A stretch of 64,000 nt of DNA from Thiococcus pfennigii (GTDB lineage: Bacteria > Pseudomonadota > Gammaproteobacteria > Chromatiales > Chromatiaceae), in NCBI RefSeq assembly GCF_016583835.1, contig NZ_NRRW01000015.1:17190-81189 (forward strand), read 5' to 3'. A program made the position numbers and the translations under genes. Position 1 is the first letter of the stretch, and the number at the start of each line of letters is the position of its first letter. This document shows, in pieces, positions 45,090 to 55,067 of this stretch. Under the pieces are notes generated by a model, which was not told the origin of the DNA, made no database searches, and worked only from the letters and a program-made list of their open reading frames with translations.

Positions 45090-45163
45090 AAAAAGGGGTC
45101 AGAGCCCTTTTCGGAGCCCTTTTCGTTCTTTTCGTTTTCCGAAAAGGGCTCTGACCCCTTTTT
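45090..45163. terminator. 25-bp perfect inverted repeat of REP family 3
   Basis: AAAAAGGGGTCAGAGCCC... at 45090-45114 and its exact inverse at 45139-45163, with a 24-bp loop, ending in a run of T on either strand. Lying between the convergent RAYT 3 and apbC genes (stop at 45168), it would act as a bidirectional terminator. Further partial units (GGGGTCAGCG at about 45080) precede it. Confidence 0.8.
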
Positions 45164-45167
45164 TATG

Positions 45168-46259
45168 TCAGGTGTTTTGGATGACGATGCGCGGGAAGCG
45201 GGCGGCGTAGTCCTTGGCCTGGAGCGAGAGCTTCGCGGCGGTGCGCCGGGCGATCTCGCGGTAGATCTCGGTGACGCGCGCCTCCGGCTGGGCGACGACG
45301 GTCGGCCGGCCGTTGTCGGTCTCTTCGCGGATGTGCGCGGTGAGCGGCAGGGAACCGAGCAGGCGGATGCCGTACTGCTTGGCCATGCGCTCGCCACCGC
45401 CCTCGCCGAAGATGTGCTCTTCGTGGCCGCACTTCGAACAGATGTGGATGCTCATGTTCTCGACGACGCCGAGCACCGGCACCTCGACCTTCTGGAACAT
45501 CTTGAGCCCCTTGCGGGCGTCGAGCAGGGCGATGTCCTGCGGCGTCGTGACGATCACGGCCCCCGAGACCGGCACCTTCTGGGCCAAGGTCAGCTGGGTG
45601 TCGCCGGTGCCCGGGGGCAGGTCGATGACGAGGTAGTCGAGGTCGGACCAGTTGGTGTCGTTGAGCAGCTGCTCGAGGGCCTGGGTGACCATCGGGCCGC
45701 GCCAGATCATCGGCGTCTCCTCGTCGATCAGCAGGCCGATCGACATGACCTGGAGGCCGTGGCTCGTCATCGGCTCCAGGTGGGCGCCGTCCTTCGACTC
45801 GGGCTGCCCCGTGATGCCGAGCATGCGCGGCTGCGACGGCCCGTAGATGTCGGCGTCGAGGAGGCCGACGCGCGCCCCCTCGGCGACGAGCGCCAGGGCC
45901 AGGTTGACGGCCGTCGTCGACTTGCCGACGCCGCCCTTGCCGGAGGCGACGGCGATGATGTTCTTGACGTTGTCGATCGGCTTGAGGGCCTTCTGGACCG
46001 AGTGGGCCTGGACCTGCCAGCTGACGTCGACGGTCGCGTCGGTCACGCCTGGGACGGCCAGGACCTGCTCCCGGACGGCGGCTACGATCCGCTCGGCACT
46101 GCCGGCGGCCGGGTAACCGAGGACGACGGCGACCCTGACTGCTCCGCCGTCGATCGCGATGTCCTTGACGCAGTTGGCGCTGACGAGGTCGCGCTCCAGG
46201 TCGGGCTCGACGTATCCCTTGATGGCGGCTTGGATCTGCTCTTGCGTGACTTCAGGCAT
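45168..46259 (-). CDS. apbC: iron-sulfur carrier ATPase ApbC/Mrp
   Basis: A 363-residue P-loop ATPase that carries Fe-S clusters to apoproteins. An N-terminal DUF59/MIP18-like part (QIQAAIKGYVEPDLERDLV) precedes the deviant Walker A VASGKGGVGKSTTAVNLAL, then LLDADIYGPSQPRML, DLPPGTGDTQLTL and the cluster-binding ICSKCGHEEHIFG. It is cytoplasmic. It is divergent from metG, a common gammaproteobacterial arrangement. The stop codon lies 5 bases from the REP family 3 inverted repeat. Confidence 0.95.
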   Translation of the reverse strand: MPEVTQEQIQAAIKGYVEPDLERDLVSANCVKDIAIDGGAVRVAVVLGYPAAGSAERIVAAVREQVLAVPGVTDATVDVSWQVQAHSVQKALKPIDNVKNIIAVASGKGGVGKSTTAVNLALALVAEGARVGLLDADIYGPSQPRMLGITGQPESKDGAHLEPMTSHGLQVMSIGLLIDEETPMIWRGPMVTQALEQLLNDTNWSDLDYLVIDLPPGTGDTQLTLAQKVPVSGAVIVTTPQDIALLDARKGLKMFQKVEVPVLGVVENMSIHICSKCGHEEHIFGEGGGERMAKQYGIRLLGSLPLTAHIREETDNGRPTVVAQPEARVTEIYREIARRTAAKLSLQAKDYAARFPRIVIQNT

Positions 46260-46794
46260 GCTTTGCTCCAGATATTCTCGGTCCGGCCGGCGGTCCCGGC
46301 CGAGTGGGGGATGGATCCAGCGGCGGTCTTCGCCTTCCCCCGCGGTCCTGTCGGTCGTGGCCAGGCGCCGGTGGGTTCGTCGTCGAAGCCGGTTGCGGAA
46401 ACGAACTATTGGACGCGAAGGCGGGGCCGGGGCGCAATGCGCAACCTCAGTCGGCCGACGGCCTCCGTCGTGGCCGCGGGCCGGGTCGCGGCGGTCTGCG
46501 CCGAACGTTGGTCTGGCGGTCGGTCAATTCAACCCAAAACCGGCCGTTGGGCGGTGCCCGAGGTGCGCCGTGCATCGGGCGCCGGAGCGGCCTCCACCGA
46601 GCGGGCGGGCAGGACTCGCGTCAGGCCGCTTCGCGATTTCAACGATTTGAATCCACGAGGAAGGGGCCAACTGCCGTTTTCAGGTTCCAGCAAGCGGAGT
46701 CGCGGTTGGCCCGGCGGTGATCGCTCGTGCGATACTGCGAGGTCGATTCGGCCCGGGCCCGTCGGGTCGCCCCCATTCGCAGCCGACAGACTCC
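46260..46794. other. divergent apbC/metG intergenic region
   Basis: 535 bp without a credible gene; open frames here show no conserved features. A less GC-rich stretch near 46630-46690 (GATTTCAACGATTTGAATCC) could hold the metG promoter, but no clear boxes were found. Confidence 0.45.
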
Positions 46795-48852
46795 ATGAAC
46801 GAGACACGCGACATCCTGGTCACCAGCGCCTTGCCCTACGCCAACGGGCCGATCCACATCGGTCACCTGGTCGAGTACATCCAGACCGACATCTGGGCCC
46901 GCTTCCAGAAGATGCGCGGGCACAACTGCTGGTACGTCTGCGCCGACGACGCGCACGGCACGCCGATCATGCTGCGCGCGCGCCAGGAGGGGATCGCCCC
47001 CGAGGCCCTGATCGCGCGGGTCGCGGAGGAGCATCAGGCGGACTTCGCGGCCTTCCGCATCGGCTTCGACAACTACCACTCGACCCACTCGCCCGAGAAT
47101 CGCCACTACGCGACGCTGATCTACGCGCGCAATCGCGATGCCGGGCACATCGCCCGGCGGACCATCACCCAGGCCTACGACCCGGTCGAGAACATCTTTC
47201 TGCCCGACCGCTTCATCAAGGGCGAGTGTCCCAAGTGCGGCGCGCCGGACCAGTATGGCGACAACTGCGAGGCCTGCGGTGCGAGCTACTCGCCGAGCGA
47301 GTTGAAGAACCCGCGCTCGGCGATCTCGGGGGCCGTGCCCGAGCCGCGCGACTCGGAGCACTACTTCTTCCGCCTCGCCGACTTCGAGGCCATGCTCAAG
47401 GATTGGACGCGCGGCGGCAGCCTCCAGAAGGAGGTCGCCAACAAGCTCGACGAATGGTTCGCGGCCGGCCTCCAGGAGTGGGACATCTCGCGCGATGCGC
47501 CCTATTTCGGCTTCGAGATCCCCGACCATCCCGGCAAGTTCTTCTATGTCTGGCTCGATGCGCCGATCGGCTACATGGCGAGCTTCCAGAACCTCTGCGA
47601 TAGCGAGCAGGGCAGGGCGGCCGGCCTCGACTTCGACCACTTCTGGGCGGCGGACTCCACCGCCGAGGTCTATCACTTCATCGGCAAGGACATCATCTAC
47701 TTCCACGCCCTGTTCTGGCCGGCGATGCTGCACGGGGCGGGCTTCCGCACCCCGAGCGCCGTCTTCGCGCACGGCTTCCTGACCGTCGACGGGCAGAAGA
47801 TGTCCAAATCGCGCGGCACCTTCATCAAGGCACGCACCTATCTCGATCACCTCGACCCCGAGTACCTGCGCTACTACTTCGCCGCCAAGCTCGGCCCGGG
47901 CGTCGACGACATCGACCTGAGCCTCGAAGACTTCACGGCCAGGGTCAACGCCGACCTGGTCGGCAAGGTCGTCAACATCGCGAGCCGCTGCGCCGGCTTC
48001 ATCGCCAAGCGTTTCGACGGGCGCCTGGCCGAGGCGCTGCCGGCCCCGGAGCTCTTCGTCGCCTTCATCGCCGCTGGCGACTCCATCGCCGAGGCCTACG
48101 AGCGGCGCGAACTCGGCCGCGCGGTGCGCGAGATCATGGCCCTGGCCGATCGGGCCAACCAGTACATCGACGAGCAGGCGCCCTGGGTCGTCGCCAAGCA
48201 GGCGGGGCGCGAGGCCGATCTGCACGGCATCTGCACGCAGGGGCTGAACCTGTTCCGCGTCCTGATCGGCTATCTGCGGCCGATCCTGCCGGGCACGGCG
48301 GCGGCGGCCGAGGCCTTCCTGCGGGTCCCGCCGCTGACCTGGGCGGTCCTCGCCGAGCCGCTGCTCGGCCGCGAGATCGACCCGTTCAGGCCGCTGATGA
48401 CGCGGGTCGACCCGGAGCGGGTCGCGGCCATGGTCGAGGCCTCGAAGGAGGACCTGGCGGCGACGGGCGACGTCGCGAGCGCATCGGCGGGGTCCAACCC
48501 GCACCTCGCGCGCGAGCCCATCGCCGAGGTCATCGACTATGACGCCTTCGCCCGGCTCGACCTGCGCATCGCGCGCATCGCCGCCGCCGAGCGGGTGCCG
48601 GGTGCCGACAAGCTGCTGCGTCTGACCCTCGACCTGGGCGGCGAGACGCGCAACGTCTTCGCCGGCATCCGCGCCGCCTATGCGCCCGAGGACCTGGTCG
48701 GGCGACTCACCGTCATGGTCGCCAACCTCGCCCCGCGCAAGATGCGCTTCGGCGTCTCCGAGGGCATGGTGCTGGCCGCCGGCCCCGGCGGCGGCGCCCT
48801 CTTCCTGCTCGCCCCCGACGCCGGGGCCGAGCCCGGGATGCGGGTCAAGTAA
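46795..48852 (+). CDS. metG: methionyl-tRNA synthetase
   Basis: A 685-residue class I synthetase charging tRNA-Met in the cytoplasm. The HIGH-type motif is [11 protein letters not shown], the KMSKS motif [12 protein letters not shown], and the zinc knuckle [20 protein letters not shown] is complete. The C-terminal tRNA-binding OB fold is present ([20 protein letters not shown] to the end), as in the long dimeric form of E. coli. The ATG at 46795 is the family start. It is followed by repeats and then the rnf operon. Confidence 0.97.
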   Translation: MNETRDILVTSALPYANGPIHIGHLVEYIQTDIWARFQKMRGHNCWYVCADDAHGTPIMLRARQEGIAPEALIARVAEEHQADFAAFRIGFDNYHSTHSPENRHYATLIYARNRDAGHIARRTITQAYDPVENIFLPDRFIKGECPKCGAPDQYGDNCEACGASYSPSELKNPRSAISGAVPEPRDSEHYFFRLADFEAMLKDWTRGGSLQKEVANKLDEWFAAGLQEWDISRDAPYFGFEIPDHPGKFFYVWLDAPIGYMASFQNLCDSEQGRAAGLDFDHFWAADSTAEVYHFIGKDIIYFHALFWPAMLHGAGFRTPSAVFAHGFLTVDGQKMSKSRGTFIKARTYLDHLDPEYLRYYFAAKLGPGVDDIDLSLEDFTARVNADLVGKVVNIASRCAGFIAKRFDGRLAEALPAPELFVAFIAAGDSIAEAYERRELGRAVREIMALADRANQYIDEQAPWVVAKQAGREADLHGICTQGLNLFRVLIGYLRPILPGTAAAAEAFLRVPPLTWAVLAEPLLGREIDPFRPLMTRVDPERVAAMVEASKEDLAATGDVASASAGSNPHLAREPIAEVIDYDAFARLDLRIARIAAAERVPGADKLLRLTLDLGGETRNVFAGIRAAYAPEDLVGRLTVMVANLAPRKMRFGVSEGMVLAAGPGGGALFLLAPDAGAEPGMRVK

Positions 48853-48873
48853 GGCAACTCGCGCGAGATAACG

Positions 48874-48958
48874 GGCGACGTTGGTTGGGTTAGGCCCGCC
48901 ATCTCGGGCCTCGAGGTCTTGGTCGAGCGTTGGATACGCCCCGTAACCCAACGTCGCC
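48874..48958. repeat. variant REP, TTGGGTTA...TAACCCAA
   Basis: GGGCGACGTTGGTTGGGTTAGG and, after an internal CGAGGTCTTGGTCG hairpin, CGTAACCCAACGTCGCC. The outer arms (GGCGACGTT...AACGTCGCC) pair. It resembles family C with AA/TT in place of the GTCGGG core, and lies directly after metG. Confidence 0.65.
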
Positions 48959-48989
48959 GTGGCCTCCCCTTGTCCGTGTGCTGCCTAAG

Positions 48990-49176
48990 CAACGATTCAA
49001 GAACAACCGGCGCATCTTCTTTTAGACTGCGAAACACGCGAAACACGCGAAACACGCGAAACACACGAAAAGGCAGAATATACGCGCGAGAATCTGGGGT
49101 TTTTTCGCGACTTTCGCGCATTTCGTAGTTTCTTGTCTTCCGCGTGCTTGTATTGGTTGTTTCTGCACCGTTCCTA
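48990..49176 (+). repeat. dispersed repeat family A, copy 3
   Basis: Same orientation as copy 1: AACAACCGGCGCATCTTCTTT, four GAAACACGC-type units, GGCAGAATATACGCGCG, TTTCGCGACTTTCGCGC, ATTTCGTAG, CTTGTCTTCCGCGTGCTTGT, GGTTGTTTCTGCACCGTTCC. The remaining bases to rnfA (49177-49432) contain a palindromic GGCCGCGCCCTGCGGCC-type run and the possible rnf promoter. Confidence 0.82.
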
Positions 49177-49338
49177 CGCAAAGAGTGAAAAACCAGTCGT
49201 GGGCTCGCCCCCCGTTGTTTCAGCACTTATTGAACCGTTCCTGAGGCCGCGCCCTGCGGCCAGGCGCGCGGCCGCGCTTCCCCCTCTCTGCGTCGGCGCC
49301 TTTTCCCTGCCGAGGCCAGTTGTAACGAAAGGGTAGCC

Positions 49339-49354
49339 TGGCGTAAGCTTGGCG
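49339..49354 (+). promoter_or_regulatory. possible sigma-54-type element before rnfA
   Basis: TGGCGTAAGCTTGGCG keeps the GG-N10-GC spacing of -24/-12 promoters but differs from the consensus at several positions. It lies 80 bp before the rnfA start. rnf genes are nitrogen-controlled in some phototrophs, which makes it worth testing. A sigma-70 reading (TTGTAA, 18 bases, TAAGCT) overlaps it. Confidence 0.28.
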
Positions 49355-49432
49355 AATTGTGCAGTTGCAGCATTTTTCCGCCGGGGCCGGCCTGCGCCCC
49401 GGCGCGGCAGGCTTCACGAGGCGGATTTCGAG

Positions 49433-50014
49433 ATGACAGACTATGTCCTCATCCTGGTCGGCACGGTGCTCGTCAACAACTTCGTGCTGGTCAAGTTTCT
49501 CGGCCTGTGCCCCTTCATGGGCGTGTCGAAGAAGCTCGAGACGGCGACGGGCATGGGGCTCGCGACCACCTTCGTGCTGACCCTCTCGTCGATCTGCGCC
49601 TGGGCCGTCAACGAGTACCTGCTGGTCCCGCTCGGCATCGACTACCTGCGCACGATCGCCTTCATCCTGGTCATTGCCGTCGTCGTGCAGTTCACCGAGA
49701 CCGTGATGCACAAGACGAGTCCGGTCCTCTACCAGGTGCTCGGCATCTTCCTGCCGCTGATCACGACCAACTGCGCCGTGCTCGGGGTGGCCCTGCTGAA
49801 TCTCCAGGAAGAGCACACCTTCATCGAGTCGGCGCTCTACGGCTTCGGTGCCGCGCTCGGCTTTTCGCTGGTGCTGGCGCTGTTCGCCGCGATCCGCGAG
49901 CGGGTCGCCGTCGCCGATGTCCCGGAGCCCTTCCAGGGCAGTGCCATCGCGATGGTGACGGCCGGCCTGATGTCGCTGGCCTTCATGGGCTTCCTCGGCC
50001 TGGTCGCCAACTGA
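49433..50014 (+). CDS. rnfA: Rnf electron transport complex subunit A
   Basis: A 193-residue inner-membrane subunit with six helices, paired in topology with RnfE. It starts [20 protein letters not shown] and contains [20 protein letters not shown] and [14 protein letters not shown], each with the conserved cysteine that together with RnfE can hold an iron-sulfur cluster in the membrane. Rnf moves electrons between ferredoxin and NADH coupled to an ion gradient; in diazotrophs it supplies ferredoxin to nitrogenase. First gene of rnfABCDGE. Confidence 0.96.
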   Translation: MTDYVLILVGTVLVNNFVLVKFLGLCPFMGVSKKLETATGMGLATTFVLTLSSICAWAVNEYLLVPLGIDYLRTIAFILVIAVVVQFTETVMHKTSPVLYQVLGIFLPLITTNCAVLGVALLNLQEEHTFIESALYGFGAALGFSLVLALFAAIRERVAVADVPEPFQGSAIAMVTAGLMSLAFMGFLGLVAN

Positions 50015-50030
50015 CGCTCGGGTCCCTGCC

Positions 50031-50588
50031 ATGCTTGCCCCCATCCTTGTCATCGGCATCCTCGCCGCGCTCTTCGGGCTTCTGCTCGGCTACTCGGCGA
50101 TCCGCTTCCGGGTCGAGGGCGACCCGATCGTCGATCAGATCGATGGTCTGCTGCCGCAGACCCAGTGCGGTCAGTGCGGGTTCCCCGGCTGCCGACCCTA
50201 TGCCGAGGCCGTCGCCAAGGGCGAGGCCGAGATCGACCTGTGCACGCCCGGCGGCGAGGCGACCATGCTCGCCCTCGCCGATCTGCTCGGCCGCGAGCCC
50301 GGCTCGGGCGAGGGCCAGGCCGAGCGTGTCAAGCGGGTCGCCGTCATCGACGAGCAGGCCTGCATCGGCTGCACCGTGTGTCTCAAGACCTGCCCGGTCG
50401 ATGCCATCGTCGGCACGACCCGCCAGCTGCACGCCGTCATTGCCAGCGAGTGCACCGGCTGCGAGCTGTGCGTCGCCCCCTGCCCGGTCGACTGCATCCG
50501 CATGGTCCCGGTCGCGAGCGACCTCTCCGGTTGGAAGTGGCCCTATCCGGCCGCGACCGCCCAGGCGGCCCAGCCGCCCGTCGCCTAG
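50031..50588 (+). CDS. rnfB: Rnf electron transport complex subunit B
   Basis: A 185-residue ferredoxin-like subunit with one N-terminal membrane anchor ([18 protein letters not shown]). Cysteine motifs are [17 protein letters not shown] for one 4Fe-4S cluster, then [12 protein letters not shown] and [12 protein letters not shown] for two more. It is the entry or exit point for ferredoxin electrons. The ATG follows rnfA by 16 bp. Confidence 0.96.
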   Translation: MLAPILVIGILAALFGLLLGYSAIRFRVEGDPIVDQIDGLLPQTQCGQCGFPGCRPYAEAVAKGEAEIDLCTPGGEATMLALADLLGREPGSGEGQAERVKRVAVIDEQACIGCTVCLKTCPVDAIVGTTRQLHAVIASECTGCELCVAPCPVDCIRMVPVASDLSGWKWPYPAATAQAAQPPVA

Positions 50589-50618
50589 CCACCCGTCAAG
50601 GCGGAGATCTCAATCCCG

Positions 50619-52373
50619 ATGAGCCCGGTCTCTCTTCTTCATTACCGACGGCCCCGGCGCCGCCTGTGGCGCTTCAATGGCGGCATCCACGTGCCCGACG
50701 AGAAGGCCCTCTCGAATGGGCGGACGATCGCCGAGGCGCCGCTGCCGCGCCACCTGATCCTGCCGTTGCAGCAGCACATCGGCGCGATCGCCCGCCCCTG
50801 CGTCGCCGTCGGCGAGCGGGTCCTGCGCGGGCAGGTGATCGCCGAGCCGAGCGGTTATGTCAGCGCCCCGATCCACGCGAGCAGCTCCGGAACCGTGGTC
50901 GCGATCGAAGAGCGCCCGGTGCCGCACCCCTCGGGGCTCGCCGGGCCCTGCATCGTCATCGAGACGGACGGCGAGGACGCCGAGGTCGCGCCGCTGCCGT
51001 CGCTGATCGACTACCGTCACATCGATCGGGCCAAGGTCCTCGAGCGCATCCGCGCCTGCGGCATCGTCGGCCTGGGCGGGGCCTCGTTCCCGACGGGCGT
51101 CAAGCTCAACCCGGGGCCGGACCACCCGATCGAGACCCTGATCATCAACGCCGCCGAGTGCGAGCCCTATATCACCTGCGACGATCTCCTGATGCGCACC
51201 CGCGCCGAGACCGTCATCGAGGGCGTGCGCATCATCCAACACCTGCTCGGTGCCAAGGAGTGCCTCATCGGCGTCGAGGACAACAAGCCCGAGGCGATCG
51301 CGGCGCTGCGAGCGGCGCTGGCCGACAGCGACCTCACGGCGACCGAGGTGGTGGCCATCCCGACCCTCTACCCGAGCGGCGGCGAGCGCCAGCTGATCCG
51401 CATCCTGACCGGCAAGGAGGTGCCGACCAGCGGCATCCCGGCGCTGATCGGCGTGGTCTGCCAGAACGTCAGTACGACCGCGGCGGTCGCCGACGCGGTC
51501 CTCGATGGCCGGCCGCTGACCTCGCGGCTCGTGACCGTCACCGGCCGGGCGATCGCCGAGCCGCGCAACTGCGAGGTGCGCATCGGCACCCCGGCAGCCG
51601 ACCTGATCGCCCACTGCGGCGGCTACGCCGGCGAGGTGCGCAAGCTCGTCTGCGGCGGCCCGATGATGGGCTTCAAGCTCGAGAGCGATCAGGTCCCGAT
51701 CACCAAGGGGACCAACTGCCTGCTGGCCCTGACCCCGGCCGAGGCGCCGGACCCGGGGCCGGCGCTCGCCTGCATCCGCTGTGGGCGCTGCGCCGAGGTC
51801 TGCCCGACCAACCTGCTGCCGCAGCAGATGTATTGGCACGCCCGCGCCAAGGACCTCGATAAGGTCCAGGACTACAACCTGTTCGACTGCATCGAGTGCG
51901 GCTGCTGCGCCCACGTCTGTCCGTCCCACATCCCGCTCGTGCAGTACTACCGCTTCGCCAAGGCGGCGAGCTGGGCGCGCGAGAAGGAGAAACGCCAGGC
52001 CGAGCATGCGCGGCTGCGCCACGCGGCCAAGCAGGAGCGGCTGGAACGCGAGCAGCGCGAGAAGCAGGCGAAGCTGCGCGAGAAGGCGGCCGCCGTGAAG
52101 GGCGACGGCGCGGGCGGTGGCGACGCGGCAGCCAAGCAGGCGGCGATCGCCGCGGCCAGGGCGCGCGCCGCGGCGAAGCAGGCGGCCTCGCGGGCGCCGG
52201 ACGCCCCCCGTTCGGCCCAGGACGCTGCCCAGCATTCGGCCCAGCATTCGGCCCAGGATGCGGCCCAAGGCCGACCGCCGGACTCGCCCCCCGACTGCGC
52301 GCCGACGCCGCCGCGCGAGGCGGCCACCAAGGCGGGGGCCGGGGCGGCCGCGCACACCGTCACCGAGGACTGA
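50619..52373 (+). CDS. rnfC: Rnf electron transport complex subunit C
   Basis: A 584-residue peripheral subunit. The flavin/NADH-binding part has GLGGASFPTGVKLNPGPD and INAAECEPYITCDD; two 4Fe-4S motifs follow, CIRCGRCAEVCPTNLLP and CIECGCCAHVCPSHIPL. The last 120 residues form a charged helical then Ala/Gln-rich tail (KEKRQAEHARLRHAAKQERL) with short repeats (SAQDAAQHSAQHSAQDAAQG), typical of variable RnfC tails. It oxidises or reduces NAD(H). Confidence 0.96.
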   Translation: MSPVSLLHYRRPRRRLWRFNGGIHVPDEKALSNGRTIAEAPLPRHLILPLQQHIGAIARPCVAVGERVLRGQVIAEPSGYVSAPIHASSSGTVVAIEERPVPHPSGLAGPCIVIETDGEDAEVAPLPSLIDYRHIDRAKVLERIRACGIVGLGGASFPTGVKLNPGPDHPIETLIINAAECEPYITCDDLLMRTRAETVIEGVRIIQHLLGAKECLIGVEDNKPEAIAALRAALADSDLTATEVVAIPTLYPSGGERQLIRILTGKEVPTSGIPALIGVVCQNVSTTAAVADAVLDGRPLTSRLVTVTGRAIAEPRNCEVRIGTPAADLIAHCGGYAGEVRKLVCGGPMMGFKLESDQVPITKGTNCLLALTPAEAPDPGPALACIRCGRCAEVCPTNLLPQQMYWHARAKDLDKVQDYNLFDCIECGCCAHVCPSHIPLVQYYRFAKAASWAREKEKRQAEHARLRHAAKQERLEREQREKQAKLREKAAAVKGDGAGGGDAAAKQAAIAAARARAAAKQAASRAPDAPRSAQDAAQHSAQHSAQDAAQGRPPDSPPDCAPTPPREAATKAGAGAAAHTVTED

Positions 52374-52382
52374 GGACCCAAG

Positions 52383-53423
52383 ATGTCCGCCACCATCATC
52401 TCTTCCCCGCACGGCGCGCGCGCGAACCGCGTCGACCTCATCATGCTCCAGGTCCTGCTGGCCCTGGTGCCGGGGGTCGCGGCCATGACCTGGCTGTTCG
52501 GTTGGGGCGTGCTGATCAACGTCGCGCTGGCGAGCCTCGTGGCGGTCGCCGCCGAGGCCGCGGTCCTGAAGTTGCGCGGGCGCGCCGCCGGGCCGGCGAT
52601 CCGCGACCTGAGCGCCTTCGTCACGGCCGTGCTGTTCGCGATCGCGGTGCCGCCGACCCTGCCCTGGTGGTTGACGGTGCTCGGCGTCCTGTTCGCGATC
52701 GTCATCGTCAAGCAGCTCTACGGCGGCCTCGGCTACAACCCGTTCAATCCGGCGATGGCCGGCTATGTCTTCTTGCTGATCTCCTACCCGGTGGCGATGA
52801 CCTCGTGGTTGCCGCCGCAGATGCTGGCCGAACATGCCCTGGGCCTCGTCGACTCGGCGCGGCTGATCTTCGTCGGTGCCCCGCCGGTCGGGCTGCCCTG
52901 GGACGCGGTGACCATGGCCACGCCGCTCGATGCGATGCGCCAGGCCCTCGACGAGGGCCAGACGATCGCCGAGATCCGCCAGAGCCCGCTCTGGGGCGAG
53001 GTCGGCGGCCGCGGCTGGGAGTGGGTCGCCTTCTGGTTCTTCGTCGGCGGGCTCGCACTCTTGTGGCGGCGCATCATCACCTGGCACATCCCGGTCGCGA
53101 TGCTCGCCGGGCTGCTCGTGATGGCCGGGCTCTTCTGGTGGGTCGACCCGCAGACGCACCCCTCGCCGGCGTTCCACCTGCTGAGCGGTGGGGCCGTGCT
53201 CGGGGCCTTCTTCATCGCGACCGACCCGGTGACGGCCTGCACGACGCGCCGCGGCCAGCTCATCTTCGGCGCGGCGATCGGCGCGCTGGTCTTCGTGATC
53301 CGCACCTGGGGCGGGTACCCGGATGCCATCGCCTTCGCCGTCTTGCTGATGAATATCGCGGCCCCCACGATCGAGCAGCTGACCCAGCCGCGGGTCTTCG
53401 GTCACGGCAGGAGCAACGGATGA
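52383..53423 (+). CDS. rnfD: Rnf electron transport complex subunit D
   Basis: A 346-residue membrane subunit with about nine helices. It contains GLGYNPFNPAMAGYVFLL and WDAVTMATPLDAMRQAL, where the threonine of the MATPL motif is the site of covalent FMN by analogy with NqrB, and a late FFIATDPVTACTTRRGQL. It overlaps rnfG by 4 bases (ATGA). Confidence 0.95.
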   Translation: MSATIISSPHGARANRVDLIMLQVLLALVPGVAAMTWLFGWGVLINVALASLVAVAAEAAVLKLRGRAAGPAIRDLSAFVTAVLFAIAVPPTLPWWLTVLGVLFAIVIVKQLYGGLGYNPFNPAMAGYVFLLISYPVAMTSWLPPQMLAEHALGLVDSARLIFVGAPPVGLPWDAVTMATPLDAMRQALDEGQTIAEIRQSPLWGEVGGRGWEWVAFWFFVGGLALLWRRIITWHIPVAMLAGLLVMAGLFWWVDPQTHPSPAFHLLSGGAVLGAFFIATDPVTACTTRRGQLIFGAAIGALVFVIRTWGGYPDAIAFAVLLMNIAAPTIEQLTQPRVFGHGRSNG

Positions 53424-54133
53424 AAAAGACGCTGAATCTGGTCCTGATCGCCGCCTTCGTCCTCGGTGCCTTCGCCGTCGTCGGGGTCGGCCTGGTCGCC
53501 TTCACGCAGGCGATGACGGCCGAGCGCATTGCCGCCAACGAGCGTGCGGCCTTGATGGGCAAGCTCGAGGCGGTGGTGCCCGGGGTCAGCATCGAGAACG
53601 ATCCGCTCGCCGACGTCGTCGTCGTCAGCGATCCGGCCCTGCTCGGCGGGGAGACGACCGAGGTCTACCGCGTGCGCAGCGGCGGCGAGGTGGTTGCCCT
53701 GATCCTGGATCCGATGGTCCCCGACGGCTATGCCGGGCCGATCAAGCTGCTGGTCGCGGTCCGCTCCGACGGCACCCTGGGCGGCGTGCGCGTCCTCTCC
53801 CACCATGAGACGCCGGGCCTCGGCGACAAGATCGAGGAGCGCAAGTCCGACTGGGTGCTGAGCTTCGACGGCAAGTCCCTGGAGGACCCGCCACCCGAGC
53901 AGTGGGAGGTCGAACGCGACGGCGGGGTCTTCGATCAGTTCACCGGGGCGACGATCACGCCGCGCTCGATCGTGCGGGCGGTCAAGCGCACGCTCGTCTT
54001 CGTCGAGGAGAAGGGCGCCGACCTCTATGCCGATCCGGCGACCGAGCCTGCCGCCGAGCCCGCCTCGGCGGCGGTGCCCGCGACCCAGGCAGGCCGCGAC
54101 CCGGCCACCGTCAGCGCCGAGGATGCGTCCTGA
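53420..54133 (+). CDS. rnfG: Rnf electron transport complex subunit G
   Basis: A 237-residue subunit with one N-terminal membrane helix (LNLVLIAAFVLGAFAVVGVG) and a periplasmic FMN-binding domain. Covalent FMN should attach to the second threonine of FTGATITPRSIVRAV; HHETPGLGDKIEERKSDW is the other conserved block. The C-terminus is an Ala/Pro-rich tail of about 35 residues (EPAAEPASAAVPATQAG). The start overlaps the rnfD stop and its own stop overlaps the rnfE start. Confidence 0.94.
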   Translation: MKKTLNLVLIAAFVLGAFAVVGVGLVAFTQAMTAERIAANERAALMGKLEAVVPGVSIENDPLADVVVVSDPALLGGETTEVYRVRSGGEVVALILDPMVPDGYAGPIKLLVAVRSDGTLGGVRVLSHHETPGLGDKIEERKSDWVLSFDGKSLEDPPPEQWEVERDGGVFDQFTGATITPRSIVRAVKRTLVFVEEKGADLYADPATEPAAEPASAAVPATQAGRDPATVSAEDAS

Positions 54134-54840
54134 TGTCCGCCCCCAAGCCTTACCGCCAACTGTTCCGCGACGGGCTCTGGGCCAACAACCAGGCCCTCGT
54201 GGCCCTGCTCGGCCTCTGCCCGCTGCTCGCGGTGACGACGACGGCGACCAATGGCCTCGGGATGGGGCTTGCGACCATGGCCGTGCTGGTCCTCTCCAAC
54301 GCCACCATCTCGCTGATCCGCAACCTGGTGCGCCCCGAGGTTCGCCTGCCGGTCTTCGTCCTCGTCATCGCCTCGTTCGTCACCATCGTCGAGCTGACGA
54401 TGAAGGCCTACTTCTTCGAGCTCTACAACGTCCTCGGGCTCTTCATCCCGCTGATCGTGACCAACTGCCTGATCATCGGGCGGGCCGAGGCCTTCGCGTC
54501 GAAGCACCGCCTGGACCAGGCCGTCGTCGACGGCCTGGCGATGGGGGTGGGTTTCATGCTGGTCCTGACCTTCCTTGGTGGGCTGCGCGAGCTGGCCGGG
54601 CAGGGGACCCTCTTCTACCAGGCCGACCTGATGTTCGGCGAGGCCGCCAGGGCCCTGAGCCTGAGCGTCGGCCCCGACTTCCAGGGCGCCCTGATCGCGA
54701 TCCTGCCGCCTGGGGCCTTCATCTTCCTCGGCCTGCTGATCGCGCTGAAGAACCTCCTCGACAAGCGCGCCAAGCGGCGCCAACTGGAGCGCGCCGCGAA
54801 AACGTCCGCCCCCGTGGACCCCGCGGTCGCCGCTGGCTGA
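54133..54840 (+). CDS. rnfE: Rnf electron transport complex subunit E
   Basis: A 235-residue membrane subunit homologous to RnfA. Conserved blocks are GLWANNQALVALLGLCPLLA and GLFIPLIVTNCLIIGRAEAF, each carrying the cysteine used for the shared cluster. Six helices and a charged tail (NLLDKRAKRRQLERAAKT). It completes the set A-B-C-D-G-E; no rnfH or nth follows. A family-A repeat begins right after the stop codon. Confidence 0.95.
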   Translation: MSAPKPYRQLFRDGLWANNQALVALLGLCPLLAVTTTATNGLGMGLATMAVLVLSNATISLIRNLVRPEVRLPVFVLVIASFVTIVELTMKAYFFELYNVLGLFIPLIVTNCLIIGRAEAFASKHRLDQAVVDGLAMGVGFMLVLTFLGGLRELAGQGTLFYQADLMFGEAARALSLSVGPDFQGALIAILPPGAFIFLGLLIALKNLLDKRAKRRQLERAAKTSAPVDPAVAAG

Positions 54841-54844
54841 GGAG

Positions 54845-55008
54845 CTGTGCAGAAAAAACCGATACAAGTACGCGGAAGACAAGAAACTACGAAATGCGCG
54901 AAAGTCGCGAAAAAACGGCAGATTCTCCCGCGTATATTCAGCCTTTTCGCGTGTTTCGACCGTGTTTCGTAGTTTAAGGAAGATGCGCCCGTTGTTTTTG
55001 AATCATCA
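54845..55008 (-). repeat. dispersed repeat family A, copy 4
   Basis: Inverse orientation: GCAGAAAAAACCGATACAAG, GCGGAAGACAAGAAACTACG, CGCGAAAGTCGCGAAAAAAC, CGCGTATATTCAGCC, two GAAACACG-type units in inverse (CGTGTTTCGACCGTGTTTCG), then AAGATGCGCCCGTTGTTTTTG. It starts 4 bases after the rnfE stop. Confidence 0.82.
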
Positions 55009-55067
55009 CTGAGGTCCGCCCCGGCACGATCCGAGCCCAGGCGACGTGCGGAGCCCCGCGATGCCCA

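Noticed and set aside
46304..46720. 138-codon frame between apbC and metG
   Set aside because: No ribosome site, no domain, Gly/Arg-rich composition typical of random GC-rich DNA.
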